A DNA stretch of 64,000 bases from Flaccisagitta enflata (Eukaryota > Chaetognatha > Sagittoidea > Aphragmophora), in assembly GCA_965153355.1 (NCBI GenBank), contig OZ231126.1, positions 38,998,001 through 39,062,000 on the forward strand. The letters run 5' to 3'. The first letter of the stretch is position 1. Each line of letters starts with the position of its first letter. The notes below the pieces were generated by a model. It had not been told where the DNA came from and ran no database searches. It saw only the letters and a program-made list of their open reading frames with translations. This document shows, piece after piece, positions 61,688 to 64,000 of the stretch. A program made the translations under genes and the position numbers.

Positions 61688-61862
61688 TTTTTAAGTCGCG
61701 GAATTACGATGATTCTGCGAGAGACTTTTTCCGTTCGTCCGCTGGTCCGTCCACCCATCGGTCATTATGTCCATTCGTTGGTCGATCCGTAATGCTATAA
61801 ATCAAAAATGTAAAAATGCGCACTTCCGCGACAATCTCGTAACCCCTGGTCACTTGTTTGAC
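61688..61862 (-). mobile_element. Family A element, decayed
   Basis: TTTTTAAGTCGCGGAATTAC start with a broken hairpin, GTCC/TCCGT core, AAAATGTAAAAATGCGCACT and CGTAACCCCTGGTCACTTGTTT, a decayed GTGAC-type end. Confidence 0.6.
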
Positions 61863-62244
61863 CATACCTTGAATTAGAATGTCCGGCGGTCGCAGTAAGC
61901 TTTACCTCGATTCTATCCTTCAAGGGTGTTACAATGTTATACAATGTTACCCTTGGGTGATTTGTTGAATTTTGGATGAACGGGTATCAATCATTTGCAC
62001 TTATCTATTTTTGGTAAGCATTAGTGTTTTTATTTGGGTTAGACTCAGAATGAATGCTCGCTCAGTAGGTTTTGCTAGATGGAAAACTAGGAGTGATGCG
62101 CGTAGTAATTAGTCAGTAAGGGCTTACAAAGCCCTCTTCCATATTTCTCAATTCTCAGATTCGGTATAGTGAGGGATATGGCATATGGAAAGGCATATGG
62201 ATGAAGATTTTTAGACAGAGACCACGAAACTTAGACGACGAAAG

Positions 62245-62464
<220 letters not shown>

Positions 62465-62559
62465 CGGATGGACAGAAAGACAATCAGACGGATAGACAGA
62501 CAGACGCATAGGTAGAGGCCAGGGCTAAGGATGCTCGGGATTTTCAAGAGCGTTCTCGT

Positions 62560-62660
62560 TCGCGTTTTCCAGCAGCTCGCGCATCGCGTTGCGCATCGCA
62601 TCCAGCGTTTTTGGTTGCTAACGCATTCGCGTTACGCGTTTTCAACGCTTCCTACAATTT
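62560..62660. repeat. GCGTT/CGCGTT-rich short repeat
   Basis: Words such as GCGTT, CGCGTT and GCATCGC recur (CTCGTTCGCGTTTTCC, GCGCATCGCGTTGCGCATCG), with local inverted symmetry. Nature unknown. Confidence 0.4.
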
Positions 62661-62668
62661 TTATCTTA

Positions 62669-63105
<437 letters not shown>

Positions 63106-63116
63106 AATTGAATGGA

Positions 63117-63291
63117 TGGATGGACAGGGGCGTCCAACCCCCATCTACATCCCAATGCACCACATGTACACAAACATACAAATAAAATACTCATTTTGAC
63201 TTGTGCTGACAGACCGACAGACCAACAGACCAATGGATGGACGGACAGACAGACAAAACCTTTCATAGAATTGCATGTCCGCAACTAAAAA
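63117..63291 (+). mobile_element. Family A element, GTGAC-end subtype lacking its start
   Basis: GGATGGACAGGGGCGTCCAA block, C-rich segment, GACC/GACGG core, AAAACCTTTCATAGAA and the 3' end TTGCATGTCCGCAACTAAAAA-type. Confidence 0.78.
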
Positions 63292-63334
63292 GCTTCCAAA
63301 AATCTTATTTTTCCCATTTTTCAACTTGTGCTGA

Positions 63335-63392
63335 TGGACAAATGGACAGACAGACAAAGCCTCTTATAGAGTTGCGTGTCCGCAACTAAAAA
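63335..63392 (+). mobile_element. Family A element, 3' end
   Basis: GACAGACAGACAAAGCCTC, TTATAGAG and perfect hairpin GTTGCGTGTCCGCAAC (63371-63386). AACAAGTTACCAGAGGTCAC of a following copy starts within its A run. Confidence 0.8.
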
Positions 63393-63546
63393 CAAGTTAC
63401 CAGAGGTCACAATATTTTCATACACACACGCGCACACACACACACACACACACACACTAAAAACCAATGAACAAAGTGATGGATGGACAAGAGAAAAAAG
63501 AAAAAATTCTTAGTTGTAGAAGAATAAAACAGGAGGGGGATGTCAA

Positions 63547-63590
63547 TTTTTAGTCGCGGACTAGCGACTCTATAAGAGGCTTTGGGTGCG
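63547..63590 (-). mobile_element. Family A element, 3' end truncated by the next repeat
   Basis: T run, hairpin GTCGCGGACTAGCGAC (63553-63568), CTCTATAAGAGGCTTTG, then an abrupt switch to GGGTGCGTTTCTACTCC. Confidence 0.75.
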
Positions 63591-63679
63591 TTTCTACTCC
63601 GAGCCAGAGTCGCGATTCTGAGGCAGGTTTTGAAATTCGCGTTTTTGCCACCCTCATCCTGAAAAAATATTAGCTTTTT

Positions 63680-63762
63680 GCTGGGATCGAACCCACGTTC
63701 AAAAGCAATATCTCAACAAGTTAGAAGCATGCGCCCTAACTACCCGCGCCACCGAGACTCCT
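63680..63762 (-). repeat. tRNA-like sequence (probable SINE head)
   Basis: On the minus strand GTGGCGCGGGTAGTTAGG resembles a pol III A box and GGTTCGATCCC (63683-63693) is a good B box, about 55 bp apart. The T stem and acceptor do not pair properly, so I do not call a functional tRNA. Confidence 0.55.
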
Positions 63763-63907
63763 ACACAAAGCTGAGAAATTTTTTTTGCTAGATATCTTTA
63801 AGAAAGAGACAATTGAAGGGGATAGCCATTACAGAACTGAACCCCCATAAAGTGATCCAAAGTTCTAGAAATCGGCCACCAAAATTCAGCTGATTTGTGA
63901 GTATGCC

Positions 63908-63996
63908 GTAGTGGCGTGACTGGTAAGGACATTGACCCCAGCTACTGATAAGTCAATTTCATCAGACAACTTGGAGTAGGTTCGATTCCACCTTGT
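63908..63996 (+). repeat. tRNA-like sequence, opposite orientation
   Basis: GTGGCGTGACTGGTAAGG (A-box-like) and GGTTCGATTCC (B box, 63979-63989), with TTGAC/GTCAA stem words in the middle. The acceptor stem is not recognisable. Together with the previous entry it may form the two ends of an element running off the window. Confidence 0.5.
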
Positions 63997-64000
63997 GCTT

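Noticed and set aside
63680-63996. Functional tRNA genes
   Set aside because: A and B boxes are present but acceptor and T stems do not pair well, so they are listed as tRNA-like repeats.

Overview
The window comes from a repeat-rich animal genome, most likely a protostome invertebrate. Three coding loci are recognisable. They are split by spliceosomal introns, preceded by a TATA box in one case, and embedded in microsatellites, foldback transposons and MITEs. The phylum cannot be fixed from the sequence. Variant ionotropic receptors point to a protostome. An intact single-exon noggin argues against the best-known insects and Caenorhabditis, where noggin is not found.

Layout. 0.5-2.9 kb: nested transposons. 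2.9-5.0 kb: a variant ionotropic receptor gene (IR copy 1) whose last coding part is split by a 592-bp TA-flanked foldback element that may be spliced out as an intron. 5.8-9.3 kb: a second nest of elements. 10.3-12.4 kb: tandem paralogue IR copy 2, intact in two exons. 12.5-14.9 kb: simple-sequence DNA. 15.1-16.2 kb: noggin (BMP antagonist), with a truncated copy of its last 20 or so codons 1.8 kb downstream. 16.3-49.5 kb: no recognisable gene, only dispersed elements, including three hAT-type elements with perfect 8-bp target duplications and a 5.4-kb foldback built of 0.5-kb repeats. 49.5-53.8 kb (minus strand): an RBR-type E3 ubiquitin ligase with an intact catalytic cysteine and a polyAsp/polyAsn tract. 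53.8-64 kb: elements, microsatellites, a possible transmembrane exon and tRNA-like sequences.

Two element families dominate. Family A (more than 35 copies or fragments) has a terminal hairpin followed by CTAAAAA, a tetranucleotide GACC/GACGG (GTCY) core, a conserved G-rich block and a second hairpin at the AACAAG end. Its stem sequences change in a paired, compensatory way between copies. This architecture resembles DINE-1/HINE non-autonomous Helitron relatives. Family F is a foldback family with long inverted ends and a core array of 20-21-bp minisatellite units. Both families act as targets for later insertions, so elements are stacked up to four deep. I found no transposase, reverse transcriptase or Rep/helicase, so all these elements look non-autonomous.

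The three genes have no evident joint pathway. The IR pair would form or contribute to chemosensory-type ligand-gated channels, noggin would act extracellularly on BMP ligands, and the RBR ligase is intracellular. The strongest leads are the element sitting as a potential new intron in IR copy 1, the covarying hairpins of family A, and the noggin duplication fragment.
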